Shown here piece by piece: positions 17,246 through 26,058 of a DNA stretch of 64,000 nucleotides. Source of the stretch: Parasphingorhabdus litoris DSM 22379 (GTDB taxonomy: Bacteria > Pseudomonadota > Alphaproteobacteria > Sphingomonadales > Sphingomonadaceae); the NCBI RefSeq assembly GCF_020906275.1, contig NZ_CP086727.1, forward strand, positions 1,674,001-1,738,000, in the 5' to 3' direction. Position numbers and translations under genes: made by a program. The notes under the pieces were generated by a model. It was not told the origin of the DNA, ran no database searches, and was given only the letters and a program-made list of their open reading frames with translations. Every line of letters starts with the position of its first letter. Position 1 is the first letter of the stretch.

Positions 17246-19048
17246 ATGTCCGATTCACCCGACATATTTGCCGCTGGCGGCGTCGAAGCGCCACTTGATC
17301 CTGCGCCTGCTGCTGCGCAGCCTTACCGCGTGCTTGCGCGCAAATATCGGCCATCCAGCTTTGCCGAGCTGATCGGGCAGGATGCCATGGTGCAAACGCT
17401 CGGGAACGCGATCAAGCGCGATCGTCTGGCTCATGCGTTTCTGATGACCGGCGTGCGCGGGGTCGGCAAGACATCCACGGCCCGTTTGATTGCCAAAGCG
17501 CTGAATTGCATTGGTGAAGACGGGCAGGGCGGACCGACCATTGATCCTTGCGGGAAATGCGAACCATGCCGCTCTATCGCTGAGGGCAGCTTCATCGACG
17601 TTATCGAAATGGATGCCGCGAGTCATACCGGTGTCGATGATGTCCGCGAGATTATTGAGGCTGTGCGCTATTCCTCGGTTTCTGCACGTTACAAGATATA
17701 TATTATCGACGAAGTCCACATGCTGTCGAAAAACGCCTTCAATGCGCTTTTGAAAACGCTGGAAGAGCCGCCGGCCCATGTGAAATTCATCTTTGCGACG
17801 ACGGAAGTGAATAAAGTACCAATTACGGTGCTTTCCCGGTGTCAGCGCTTTGATCTGAAGCGTATTACACCCGATTTGTTGGTTCAAAACTTCCGAATGA
17901 TCTGTGAGAAGGAAGGAGTAGAGGCAGACGATGATGCGCTGAACCTCATCGCTCAGGCTGCTGAAGGTTCGGCGCGCGATGGCCAATCGATACTTGACCA
18001 GGCGATTGCCCATGCGGATATGGACGGCGGAGGTGGCGTTAAAGCTGGTCAAATCCGCGAAATGCTGGGCCTGTCAGATCGTGGAGCAGTCCGCAGACTC
18101 TTTGGATTGCTGCTGGAAGCGGATTCTCAGGCGCTGCTTGATGCGATTGATGAACAATATAGCGTGGGCGTAGAGCCTCTGTCACTTATGAATGGGCTGT
18201 TGTCGCTTTGCCATCAGGTGACTTTGTACAAGGTCGGGCGGGCCAATGACCCGACATTGTCAGATGAAGCCAAAGCGCAGATCAGTAGATGGTCAGAGCA
18301 ATTATCCTTCCCGGTTCTTCACCGGTTATGGCAACTTCTTCTGAAAGGCTTTGAAGAAGTACAACAAGCGCATATTCCGCGGGAAGCCTGCGATATGGCG
18401 CTTTTGCGTGTGTTGTGCGCAGCCGACATGCCGGATCCTGGCGAGCTGGCAAAAATGGTTCAGCAAGGCACGTCTCAAGAGACTCCGGTTACAAACTCCA
18501 CTCCGGTCGAGACTGTACCTCAACCTATTACAGCGCCCGTTCAAGAAGCGCTCCCAGCTCCAGCACCACCTGTACCGGTGCCTGATATGTTGGTTCAAAA
18601 ACCAGAAGCGGAATATGTTGAGCCTCAGCAGCACGACGCCAAAAACGGGCTGCCACAGGATTTTCAGGGTGTGATCGACATTATTGGCCGAATTTCACCG
18701 GTTTTGGAAAGCATATTAATTGCTGATATGAGAATTGTGAGCTTTTCGGCACCAAATATCATATATCAATCAGCACGCCCCATTGCGTCTGCCGATTTGA
18801 GAAAAATTGCGGATGCACTGAAAGAGAATACGGGAACAGCCTGGACTATAGAAGAGGGGCAAGGCGATGCGAAACCGAGCATTTCGGAACAGGCACAGCT
18901 TGATCAGGAAGCCGCAACGCAGGCCATATTGGATACACCGCTCGTAAAGGCCGCTTTTGAAGCCTTTCCTGATGCGGAACTACTGGAAAATGAAACGGAT
19001 CAGGTTGCTGCTGAATCCCGTTCTGAATCAAGGAGCTCGCAAGCATGA
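17246..19048 (+). CDS. dnaX: DNA polymerase III subunit gamma/tau
   Basis: Clamp-loader ATPase of 600 aa. AAA+ core: Walker A GVRGVGKTST at about 69-78, a zinc module (LNC...CGKCEPC), Walker B with DEVHMLS, and sensor SRCQRFDLKR. A Pro/Ala/Gln-rich linker near residues 410-460 separates the clamp-loader part from the C-terminal tau domain that contacts polymerase and helicase, so the full tau form is encoded. I saw no obvious A-rich slippery site for a separate gamma product. ATG at 17246. Its stop overlaps the ybaB start (ATGA), the classical dnaX-ybaB arrangement. Confidence 0.97.
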   Translation: MSDSPDIFAAGGVEAPLDPAPAAAQPYRVLARKYRPSSFAELIGQDAMVQTLGNAIKRDRLAHAFLMTGVRGVGKTSTARLIAKALNCIGEDGQGGPTIDPCGKCEPCRSIAEGSFIDVIEMDAASHTGVDDVREIIEAVRYSSVSARYKIYIIDEVHMLSKNAFNALLKTLEEPPAHVKFIFATTEVNKVPITVLSRCQRFDLKRITPDLLVQNFRMICEKEGVEADDDALNLIAQAAEGSARDGQSILDQAIAHADMDGGGGVKAGQIREMLGLSDRGAVRRLFGLLLEADSQALLDAIDEQYSVGVEPLSLMNGLLSLCHQVTLYKVGRANDPTLSDEAKAQISRWSEQLSFPVLHRLWQLLLKGFEEVQQAHIPREACDMALLRVLCAADMPDPGELAKMVQQGTSQETPVTNSTPVETVPQPITAPVQEALPAPAPPVPVPDMLVQKPEAEYVEPQQHDAKNGLPQDFQGVIDIIGRISPVLESILIADMRIVSFSAPNIIYQSARPIASADLRKIADALKENTGTAWTIEEGQGDAKPSISEQAQLDQEAATQAILDTPLVKAAFEAFPDAELLENETDQVAAESRSESRSSQA

Positions 19049-19380
19049 AATCTATGGAAGAAATGATCAAAGCCGCGCAGGAAGCTGCGCAGACCGTGCA
19101 AACACAGATGGAGGAAGCCCAGTCGAAGCTCGACAGCATTGAGGTCGAGGGCAAGTCCGGTGGCGGCCTTGTTTCCGTCAAAGCAACCGCGAAAGGCCGA
19201 ATATTGGGTGTCAGCATCGATGAAAGCCTTATTAAAGCTGATGAAAAAGGCATTTTGGAAGATCTGGTCGCCGCAGCGTTTAACGACGCCCGTGATAAGG
19301 CGGACGCGGTAAGCAACGAAGAAATGAGCAAAATGACAGGCGGCATGGGCTTGCCAGCGGGCTTTAAGCTACCCTTTTAG
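19045..19380 (+). CDS. ybaB: YbaB/EbfC nucleoid-associated protein
   Basis: 111 aa. An N-terminal helix rich in Gln/Glu/Ala (MIKAAQEAAQTVQTQMEEAQ), a central GGGLVSVKATAKGRILG strand region, and a C-terminal helix with MSKMTGGMGLP are the hallmarks of the family. Forms a tweezer-like DNA-binding dimer. Coupled to dnaX by a 4-base overlap. recR, which often follows, is absent here. Confidence 0.95.
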   Translation: MKSMEEMIKAAQEAAQTVQTQMEEAQSKLDSIEVEGKSGGGLVSVKATAKGRILGVSIDESLIKADEKGILEDLVAAAFNDARDKADAVSNEEMSKMTGGMGLPAGFKLPF

Positions 19381-19418
19381 CGGTATTGAACATTTTTTGC
19401 TGCGATGTTTTATTGCGG

Positions 19419-19445
19419 TTGAAGTCAATTCAGAGCGCCCCATAT
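19419..19445 (+). promoter_or_regulatory. Heat-shock (sigma-32) type promoter of lon
   Basis: TTGAAG at 19419-19424 and CCCCATAT at 19438-19445 are separated by 13 bases. This matches the classical sigma-32 pattern (CTTGAAA, 11-16 bases, CCCCATNT) closely. It lies 42 bases upstream of the lon start, and lon is a well-known heat-shock gene. Confidence 0.65.
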
Positions 19446-19487
19446 AGGCTGTTAGGCGCCAAATTTGCGCCATAGTTTGGAGTATCA

Positions 19488-21926
19488 ATGTCCCAGTCCG
19501 AGTCCACATCTGCCACCAACCCAGAAGCGAAATCGCTGCCTTTGCTGCCGCTGCGTGATATTGTGGTTTTTCCCAATATGATCGTGCCGCTTTTCGTCGG
19601 ACGCGACAAATCTGTGGTGGCTTTGGAAAAGGCCATGGACAGCAACAAGGAAATTTTCCTCGTGGCGCAGCTGGATCCCGCTGAAGATGATCCGGTTCGC
19701 GATCAGCTTTATGATCTAGGTGTGGTTGCGACGGTGCTGCAGCTGTTAAAGCTGCCCGATGGCACAGTACGAGTACTTGTTGAAGGCAAGCAACGCGCGA
19801 AGCATTTGACTTTGGACGAACAAGATGACGGTTTTGTGCTGGCGACCGTAGATCTGATCGAAGAAAAATCGGTTGAGGGGCCAGAGGCGGCCGCGTTGAT
19901 GCGCTCTGTTGTTGAGCAGTTTGAGAATTACTCCAAACTCAATAAAAAAATGCCGGCCGAAACGGTCGTGCAACTGGGCGAGATTGAGGAAGCATCGCGT
20001 CTCGCCGACGCCGTAGCAGCCAATATCAATGTGAAAGTGGCTGACAAGCAAAGCCTGTTAATCGAAAGCGATCCAGTCAAGCGATTGGAAATGGCCTTTG
20101 CCTTCATGGAAGGTGAACTTGGCGTTCTGCAAGTCGAAAAGAAAATCCGCGGACGCGTCAAGCGCCAGATGGAGAAAACCCAGCGCGAATATTATCTGAA
20201 TGAACAGATGAAGGCGATTCAGCGCGAGCTGGGAGACGGCGAAGACGGTGAGGGCGACGAAATGTCGGCGCTGGGTAAAAAAATTGAGGAGATGAAGCTC
20301 TCCAAAGAAGCCAAGACCAAAGCCAATGCCGAATATAAGAAGCTCAAGGGCATGCAGCCCATGTCGGCGGAAGCGACGGTTGTACGCAACTATCTCGACG
20401 TCTTGTTGGGGCTGCCCTGGGGCAAGAAATCCCGCTTAAAGAAGGACATCAAGCAAGCCGAAAAGGTACTTGATGATGATCACTTCGCGCTGGAGAAAGT
20501 GAAAGAGCGGATTATCGAATATCTCGCGGTTCAGGCGCGGACCAACAAGCTGAAAGGCCCAATTTTATGCCTCGTTGGCCCACCCGGTGTTGGTAAAACC
20601 TCGCTGGGCCGGTCGATTGCGCGGGCAACCGGGCGGGAATTCGTACGGCAGTCGCTTGGCGGCGTACGCGATGAAGCGGAAATCCGCGGTCATCGCCGGA
20701 CCTATATCGGTTCGCTGCCCGGCAAGATTGTGTCCAATCTGAAAAAAGCCGGCACATCCAATCCGTTGTTCCTACTCGACGAGATTGACAAGCTTGGTCA
20801 GGATTTCAGGGGTGACCCGGCATCGGCGCTATTGGAAGTGCTGGACCCTGAGCAAAATGATAAGTTCCAGGATCATTATCTGGAAATAGATATAGATTTG
20901 TCGGACATCATGTTTGTCACGACCGCTAACTCCCTGAATCTTCCGCAACCGTTGCTCGACCGGATGGAGATCATCCGGCTTGAAGGCTATACGGAAGACG
21001 AAAAGGTGGAAATCGCCAAACGCCATTTGATCGACAAACAAATTGATGCGCATGGCCTGAAAAAGGGCGAATTTGCGCTACAAGAAGACGCTTTGCGTGA
21101 CCTGATCCGCTATTATACGCGCGAAGCTGGTGTGCGGACGTTGGAACGCGAAATTGCCAAGCTGGCCCGTAAAGCGCTTCGCCGGATCCTTGAAGGTGAG
21201 TATGAAAGCGTTGAAATTACGCCAGAAACGCTCTCTGAATATGCCGGGGTGCGCAAATATCGCCACGGTGTTGGTGAAGAAGAGAACCAGGTAGGCGCTG
21301 TAACCGGTTTGGCCTGGACCGAAGTGGGCGGTGAACTGCTGACTATTGAATCAGTGACGGTGTCCGGCAAGGGCCAGATCAAGACAACTGGTAAACTGGG
21401 CGAAGTAATGACTGAGTCGGTTCAAGCCGCTCTGTCATTCGTGAAGGCTCGCGCGCCATCTTATGGCATCAAACCGAGCATTTTTGGTCGTAAGGATATT
21501 CATATCCACTTGCCGGAAGGTGCCGTCCCGAAAGATGGTCCTTCGGCGGGTGTTGGACTGGTAACCGCTATTGTCTCCACGTTGACGGGTATTGCTGTTC
21601 GCCGGGATGTTGCGATGACTGGCGAAGTGACATTGCGCGGACGTGTTCTGCCTATTGGTGGCTTGAAAGAGAAGCTTCTTGCCGCTTTGCGTGGGGGCAT
21701 CACGACGGTTTTAATCCCTGCAGAAAACGAGAAGGATCTGGTCGAAATTCCGGACAACATCACATCTTCGCTGAAAATCATACCGGTCAAGCATGTGGAT
21801 GAGGTGCTCGCTGAGGCGCTCGCGGAAAAGGTTGAACCAATCGAGTGGAGTGATGCCGACGAGCTGGCCAGCCATGCCACGGCTCCTGTTGCGGATGAAG
21901 CAGGCTCTTCTGCAGCAAGGCATTAA
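19488..21926 (+). CDS. lon: ATP-dependent protease Lon
   Basis: 812 aa, usual length. LAN substrate-binding domain begins LPLLPLRDIVVFPNM. The AAA+ module has Walker A GPPGVGKT at 364-371 and FLLDEIDKL as Walker B. The protease domain has catalytic Ser686 in PKDGPSAG and Lys729 in GGLKEKLLAA. Degrades misfolded and regulatory proteins in the cytoplasm. A heat-shock-type promoter precedes it and the HU gene follows, as in many proteobacteria. Start ATG at 19488, with a plausible purine-rich region upstream. Confidence 0.98.
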   Translation: MSQSESTSATNPEAKSLPLLPLRDIVVFPNMIVPLFVGRDKSVVALEKAMDSNKEIFLVAQLDPAEDDPVRDQLYDLGVVATVLQLLKLPDGTVRVLVEGKQRAKHLTLDEQDDGFVLATVDLIEEKSVEGPEAAALMRSVVEQFENYSKLNKKMPAETVVQLGEIEEASRLADAVAANINVKVADKQSLLIESDPVKRLEMAFAFMEGELGVLQVEKKIRGRVKRQMEKTQREYYLNEQMKAIQRELGDGEDGEGDEMSALGKKIEEMKLSKEAKTKANAEYKKLKGMQPMSAEATVVRNYLDVLLGLPWGKKSRLKKDIKQAEKVLDDDHFALEKVKERIIEYLAVQARTNKLKGPILCLVGPPGVGKTSLGRSIARATGREFVRQSLGGVRDEAEIRGHRRTYIGSLPGKIVSNLKKAGTSNPLFLLDEIDKLGQDFRGDPASALLEVLDPEQNDKFQDHYLEIDIDLSDIMFVTTANSLNLPQPLLDRMEIIRLEGYTEDEKVEIAKRHLIDKQIDAHGLKKGEFALQEDALRDLIRYYTREAGVRTLEREIAKLARKALRRILEGEYESVEITPETLSEYAGVRKYRHGVGEEENQVGAVTGLAWTEVGGELLTIESVTVSGKGQIKTTGKLGEVMTESVQAALSFVKARAPSYGIKPSIFGRKDIHIHLPEGAVPKDGPSAGVGLVTAIVSTLTGIAVRRDVAMTGEVTLRGRVLPIGGLKEKLLAALRGGITTVLIPAENEKDLVEIPDNITSSLKIIPVKHVDEVLAEALAEKVEPIEWSDADELASHATAPVADEAGSSAARH

Positions 21927-22166
21927 TCGCAATTATCCGCGAGTCGCAGCCGGCAACTATTGCTAACGCCAACGCGATTCACGCGGAAACACCGGTGGTT
22001 GAAGTTCTGAATCGTAACAAATTTAACCGTTTGGCATAAATATTACATCTTTGACCCAGAATTTGGCGGTTTTCCTTTGACTCAAAGGGGTAATTTGTTC
22101 TTACTGCGCTCAGACAAAGCCGCGATTCAATCAAGAGTTGCTTTTAGAGAAGGGGGGATACCCAAT

Positions 22167-22442
22167 ATGAATAAACAGGATCTTATCAGTAGCGTTGCAG
22201 ATCACAGTGGTCTCAGCAAAAGCGATGCCGGCAAAGCCGTTGACGCAGTTTTCGATTCCATCACAGGTTCACTGAAGAGCGGAAATGAAGTCCGTCTCGT
22301 CGGTTTTGGAACATTTTCTACATCAAAGCGTAAAGCTTCTACAGGCCGTAACCCACGCACGGGTGAGCCAATGCAGATTCCTGCATCTACACAAGCAAAA
22401 TTCAAAGCCGGCAAGGGCTTGAAGGACGCCGTTAATAAATAA
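22167..22442 (+). CDS. hupB: DNA-binding protein HU
   Basis: 91 aa from ATG at 22167; the longer open frame (from 22077) is rejected because HU proteins begin MNKQDLI and AAGGGGGG lies upstream of this ATG. The signature VGFGTFSTSKRKASTGRNPR contains the DNA-contacting arm, and the C-terminus AKFKAGKGLKDAVN is typical. Small basic histone-like dimer that bends DNA. Placed after lon and followed by two strong terminators. Confidence 0.97.
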   Translation: MNKQDLISSVADHSGLSKSDAGKAVDAVFDSITGSLKSGNEVRLVGFGTFSTSKRKASTGRNPRTGEPMQIPASTQAKFKAGKGLKDAVNK

Positions 22443-22449
22443 ATAAATC

Positions 22450-22481
22450 GGGGGAGTGTTTAAAGCGCTTCCCCTTTTTTT
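22450..22481 (+). terminator. First terminator after hupB
   Basis: GGGGGAGTG pairs with CGCTTCCCC (one bulged base) around a T/A-rich loop, followed by seven T. It starts 8 bases after the HU stop. Confidence 0.85.
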
Positions 22482-22504
22482 CGCGCTTTGTTTGAAAAAA
22501 TTCA

Positions 22505-22533
22505 GGCGGGTTCCTCAGGAGCTCGCCTTTTTT
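22505..22533 (+). terminator. Second terminator after hupB
   Basis: A 10-bp stem GGCGGGTTCC / GGAGCTCGCC (with G-U pairs) encloses a TCA loop and is followed by six T. Together with the previous hairpin it forms a tandem terminator. Confidence 0.85.
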
Positions 22534-22781
22534 CATGGGGTTTCGAGTTTAAGCGATTGCTTTACGTTGGAGATATTGCAGGCCTCTGTTTGCTTTGATC
22601 TTGCTCAATGGGATGGCGAGAGCTTCTAAGGCCTGGAGAAACGCAATCCTTAACTATCCCTTTCATTGTCATGGTTTCTGCCAAAGTCCACTATTTCCCG
22701 AAAGTGGACGTTAGAATTGACATGTTTGAACGATGGCATCTGCTAAGTGAAAGCGTCCCTTTTAAAAGCCAATCGCATTCA
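22534..22781. other. Intergenic region without a supported gene
   Basis: Between the second hupB terminator and the 3' end of the DoxX-like gene. A 60-codon open frame at 22608-22790 has no ribosome binding site and unlikely composition. I see no RNA gene or strong hairpin here. Confidence 0.5.
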
Positions 22782-23129
22782 TCAAGGTAACGACGACATG
22801 CGACTGGTATACGAAACGCCGAGCACAATGAAGATGAGCAGGTTGATGATATTTAAGATTACCGGGTCGCCATGTGCATGATGAGCGATGATCGCAGTCA
22901 AAAGGAATAGTGTAATTCCCGCATAGGCCCATTCTTTCATTGGATCCGGTGTAAAGGGTAATAGAATTACGATCCCGGCAGCAATTTTTAGGATGGCCAG
23001 TTCGATACGGAAGAAATCGGGGAAACCCAAATCGCGGATGCCCGCCATCGTTGGCTGATGAAACAGATAGGATGCAGAACTAGCAAAGAGATACAGGCTG
23101 ATTAGAGATGTAGAAGTCCAGTAAATCAT
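22782..23129 (-). CDS. DoxX-like inner-membrane protein
   Basis: 115 aa with four hydrophobic segments: residues about 5-22, 42-59, 66-84 and 88-106. The pattern FHQPTMAGIRDLGFP, then FRIELAILKIAAGIVILLPF, then KEWAYAGITLFLLTAIIAHHAHGD matches the small DoxX-like family, whose members have four helices and no assigned enzymatic role. Stands alone; the next gene upstream on the same strand is the Cys-rich exported protein 86 bases away. Function unknown. Confidence 0.85.
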   Translation of the reverse strand: MIYWTSTSLISLYLFASSASYLFHQPTMAGIRDLGFPDFFRIELAILKIAAGIVILLPFTPDPMKEWAYAGITLFLLTAIIAHHAHGDPVILNIINLLIFIVLGVSYTSRMSSLP

Positions 23130-23215
23130 GACTTACCCTCCCTATTCGTTTCTTTGGGTTATTCGGGCAACGTACCAAGGTTCAAACTATCCCGTTAGCA
23201 GACTTTCAATCAGTC

Positions 23216-24298
23216 TCATTGCACCTTCCTCTTCTTATTGCATTTTCTGATCTCAAATCGGTGCATGTCTTTTTTGAACCCTTGAGTAAGCTGAGCGAAA
23301 CGGACCTTCCTCATGTTCGGATTGCTGGGTAGATTGAAATGGTCATAGCTAACATCAAAATCCTGATCTTCTAAAATATAGTATAGATTGATGCTTCTGT
23401 GTTTGTAGTCCTGCAATGTCCGATCGTTTCTTATTCTCGCTAACTCACCACGCCTAAGGTATATTTGGACGTTAGCTCGCTGTTGAGGAAAGTCGATTAT
23501 GTTGATTCCAGGCTTCAACATATTCCATCCCCAAGTTCGAAATTTTGTCACGTTTTCGGAGTGGGTTTCCACAGCATATGCGACCGGGATGGGCTTCTTG
23601 CATGTATTCTCGATACTTACCTTACGGATGATGGGCCTGTTGTCTGTGCGAACGATGGTTTTTTTGCCGCCTCTTAGAACTCTTTCTAATCCGTTATCTG
23701 GAGCAGGTGCAGAACTAGGTCTCTGCCTTACGGGCGGCGGAGGCGGCGCAGGTGTCTGTGCTTCCCATTGTTCAGCATTTGACCGGTCTGTCGAGTAAGC
23801 ACTGCTTGAACAATATTGATATTGCTGAGTACAGTAACCCGGCGATTTACAGCCTCCCTGACGGGCTGGACAAGCCTTTTGCAGTTCAGCACGGCTTGGC
23901 CTTCGGCCGCATGCCTTTAGGACAGCCTCTTTTTTCGCACGGTCCGCATTGATTGTTCTTTGTAGTTGATTGGCTCCGGGGTGGCTGCGTGTTTTGGGTA
24001 GAGTCTGGATTCGGCGGCTTTCGCAGCGTTTGTAACGATTGACGACGTTCGCCCTGCACTGTTGGGTTAGTCTATCTTCGTAATCATAGTTGGATTTACA
24101 ACGGCTGGCACTGATGAGGCAGGCTTCGCGATCAATCCTGCATTGGTTTTCCGCCTCACCGACTGTTTGGAGAAGCATCACTGGGATCGCAACATTGGAC
24201 GCTTTGGTGGAGTTTCCCGACGATGAGGCAGGAAACAAGCTGAAACCTAGGGCGATGATGGCAGCAAGAGGTCCACCAAATCTAGTTCCGAAGTGCAT
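23216..24298 (-). CDS. Exported Cys-rich protein with DUF1036-like C-terminus
   Basis: 360 aa from ATG at 24298, chosen because AAGGGGGG lies about 5 bases upstream and a signal peptide begins there (basic start, hydrophobic AAIIALGFSLF, then PASSS). The mature N-terminal half holds ten of the protein's twelve Cys in Arg/Lys-rich helical sequence (CRIDREAC, RCKSN, QQCRAN, KRCES and others), so several disulfides are likely. A proline-rich linker (APPPPPVRQRP) joins it to a C-terminal domain. There, SIENTCKKPIPVAYA and TWGWNMLKPG resemble DUF1036-type extracellular domains, which are often found in secreted proteins. No enzymatic motif is seen. It lies on the same strand downstream of the outer-membrane protein gene but 160 bases away. 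Confidence 0.72.
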   Translation of the reverse strand: MHFGTRFGGPLAAIIALGFSLFPASSSGNSTKASNVAIPVMLLQTVGEAENQCRIDREACLISASRCKSNYDYEDRLTQQCRANVVNRYKRCESRRIQTLPKTRSHPGANQLQRTINADRAKKEAVLKACGRRPSRAELQKACPARQGGCKSPGYCTQQYQYCSSSAYSTDRSNAEQWEAQTPAPPPPPVRQRPSSAPAPDNGLERVLRGGKKTIVRTDNRPIIRKVSIENTCKKPIPVAYAVETHSENVTKFRTWGWNMLKPGINIIDFPQQRANVQIYLRRGELARIRNDRTLQDYKHRSINLYYILEDQDFDVSYDHFNLPSNPNMRKVRFAQLTQGFKKDMHRFEIRKCNKKRKVQ

Positions 24299-24460
24299 TC
24301 CGATCCCCCCTTCCGCGGATCTAGCACAATTAGCCCATCTTGGCATGTATGAAATGTGAATGCCAATTGGCCGATTAGTTTTCAGTTCACTTTTGCGCCC
24401 ATAACAGAAGTCAGTTTGAAGCAGCACATGAGACAGGTTTCTATTCGCTTTAAAAATCCA

Positions 24461-25324
24461 TTAGAAACGCAAACTCAACCCGGCATTGAGTGATATCGCT
24501 TCCGGCCCGACAAACCCCAATGTCTGGGTTGCAGAAAGGTTTAGCCGCAGATTTTCTGAAAGCCCGAAAGAGGCCGATCCACCGACTTCCATCCAGACGT
24601 CTCCTTCGCCAGGAGCATTACGGATCGCCGCAAGCTGCGCGACCCTTTCGCCTCCGGTTCCGGGAGAAAACACGGTGCTGTTGCTGCTCGCCACGATGGC
24701 AATATAGGGTCCAGCGCTATGGGCCGCAGATTCTCCGAACAGATGAACGTAGCTAAAAGCTAGAGATCCACTGAAACCGTCCTCGCGTTCTTCGACGGTC
24801 AACAGCCTGCCATTGGGTGCGGTTGCCAGCCGGCCAATATCGACACTGTCATAATCTACCGACACCGAAGGTGAGAAAAAGCCATATTCGCCCACCGGAA
24901 TATCATAGGTCAGTGTTAGTCCTGCGCCGAAAATCTGGCCGCTGCTGTCCACCAGAACGGGCGTATCTTCACTGCCGAGACTTTCGGTATCAAATTTGCG
25001 GCGCCCCAATGAAACGCGCCCGCCAAAACTGACCGCATTCAAGCGAATGCCGCCAAACAGGGTTATCTGTTGTGTTCGTGCCGGGACTGTCCGCAAAAAC
25101 CCTTGAGTCGCGGTCGGATCGGTAAAACTTGCCGCGATACCAATATAGGCATCGCCAATTTCGCGCGTTACAGATCCTGCAATATACGACTGATCGTCAC
25201 TATCGCCGATCATAGTTGTGCCGCCGGATATCCCAATTTCCCATCGATTATCCTGTGTTTGCTCCGCGGCAAAAACAGGCGTGGAAACCGCCCATATCAG
25301 CCCGGCCAGACAGATATTTCTCAT
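24461..25324 (-). CDS. Outer-membrane beta-barrel protein of the ECF locus
   Basis: 287 aa from ATG at 25324, preceded by AGGGGGA. Signal peptide MRNICLAGLIWAVSTPVFA, cut before AEQ. The rest is alternating beta strands with Gly-rich turns (WEIGISGGTT, AYIGIAASFTD, VSFGGRVSLGRR, AGLTLTYDIPVG) and a terminal LSLRF, the barrel insertion signal. It resembles autotransporter-barrel or Omp_b-brl-type small porins; no passenger domain is present. Its promoter faces that of the ECF sigma gene and carries the same GAAGGGTTTT-N10-GCGT element, so it is a likely member of that sigma factor's regulon. Confidence 0.82.
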   Translation of the reverse strand: MRNICLAGLIWAVSTPVFAAEQTQDNRWEIGISGGTTMIGDSDDQSYIAGSVTREIGDAYIGIAASFTDPTATQGFLRTVPARTQQITLFGGIRLNAVSFGGRVSLGRRKFDTESLGSEDTPVLVDSSGQIFGAGLTLTYDIPVGEYGFFSPSVSVDYDSVDIGRLATAPNGRLLTVEEREDGFSGSLAFSYVHLFGESAAHSAGPYIAIVASSNSTVFSPGTGGERVAQLAAIRNAPGEGDVWMEVGGSASFGLSENLRLNLSATQTLGFVGPEAISLNAGLSLRF

Positions 25325-25362
25325 AATATTCCCCCTAAAAATCATACAACTATGATGGGAAA

Positions 25363-25386
25363 ACGCGGCAACACGCAAAACCCTTC
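25363..25386 (-). promoter_or_regulatory. ECF-type promoter of the outer-membrane protein gene
   Basis: On the minus strand GAAGGGTTTT, ten bases, GCGT, located 39-62 bases upstream of the ATG at 25324. Identical in both blocks and spacing to the elements at 25397 and 27166. With the neighbouring plus-strand copy it forms an inverted repeat centred on an A/T-rich loop. Confidence 0.7.
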
Positions 25387-25396
25387 AAAAAAATTC

Positions 25397-25420
25397 GAAG
25401 GGTTTTAAGACTTGGCGCGT
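25397..25420 (+). promoter_or_regulatory. ECF-type promoter of the sigma factor gene (autoregulation)
   Basis: GAAGGGTTTT at 25397-25406, ten bases, GCGT at 25417-25420, followed by ATTATG. It lies about 39 bases upstream of the sigma start. An element shared with two other genes of the locus suggests recognition by the sigma factor itself. Confidence 0.7.
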
Positions 25421-25458
25421 ATTATGGGTATTAAGGGGCGAAAAGCCGCGCAGGCGGA

Positions 25459-26058
25459 GTGGGATATTTGGAGACGGCAAAGGCGATAGACGGTCAGGAT
25501 GACGATGCGCTTATGCGCAGCATCCGCGCGCGCGATTCTGAAGCGTTGCGCAATGTCGCTGATCTTTATGCCGAAATTCCGTTTCGCATAGGTTGCCGCA
25601 TGCTCGCTGATCCAGTGGAGGCAGAAGATATCGCGCAAGAAACGCTGCTTCGTCTGTGGAACCATGCGGATCGCTGGGTGGAAGGTGGTCCGGGCATTGC
25701 CGCCTGGCTCAGCCGTGTTGGGACCAACTTGTGCATAGACAGGCTGCGCAAGGCACGCCGCCAAAGCAGTGATGAGGCCCCTGATCGCGCCGACGAAACG
25801 CCACTTGCGGACGCGGCAATAGAAAGTGATGAAGTGAAACAAGCGGTAATCGAATGTATAGGCGACCTTCCCGAACGGCAGCGGGCGTCGATCATTCTCA
25901 CCTATTATGAACAGCTTTCCAATCAGTTGGCCGCCGACAGTCTGGATATGAACATTAAGGCGTTCGAGTCACTGCTCTACCGTGCGCGCGGCATATTGAA
26001 AGACTGTGTCGAAGGCAAAGGCGTGGTCAAAGATGATGCGGGAAGGATGTGTCTATGA
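25459..26058 (+). CDS. ECF-family RNA polymerase sigma factor
   Basis: 199 aa from GTG at 25459 (a TTG at 25468 is an alternative). Region 2 spans about 25-95 with AEDIAQETLLRLW, the core-binding and -10 recognition helix. Region 4 spans about 135-185 with LPERQRASIILTYYEQLSNQLAA and LLYRARGIL, the -35 recognition helix-turn-helix. A polar linker rich in Asp/Glu lies between them. It overlaps the following gene, a predicted membrane-bound partner, by 4 bases, as sigma/anti-sigma pairs do. The three identical promoter elements around it suggest autoregulation plus control of an outer-membrane and a secreted protein. Confidence 0.93.
   Translation: MGYLETAKAIDGQDDDALMRSIRARDSEALRNVADLYAEIPFRIGCRMLADPVEAEDIAQETLLRLWNHADRWVEGGPGIAAWLSRVGTNLCIDRLRKARRQSSDEAPDRADETPLADAAIESDEVKQAVIECIGDLPERQRASIILTYYEQLSNQLAADSLDMNIKAFESLLYRARGILKDCVEGKGVVKDDAGRMCL

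Noticed and set aside
17255..18052. Long minus-strand open frame opposite dnaX
   Set aside because: It is antisense to the conserved AAA+ domain and has no recognisable protein features; a by-product of codon bias.
17246..19048. Programmed frameshift for a short gamma subunit in dnaX
   Set aside because: No A-rich slippery heptamer with a following hairpin was found in the linker region.
22608..22790. 60-codon open frame on the plus strand downstream of hupB
   Set aside because: No ribosome binding site, atypical composition, and it overlaps the end of the DoxX-like gene on the other strand.
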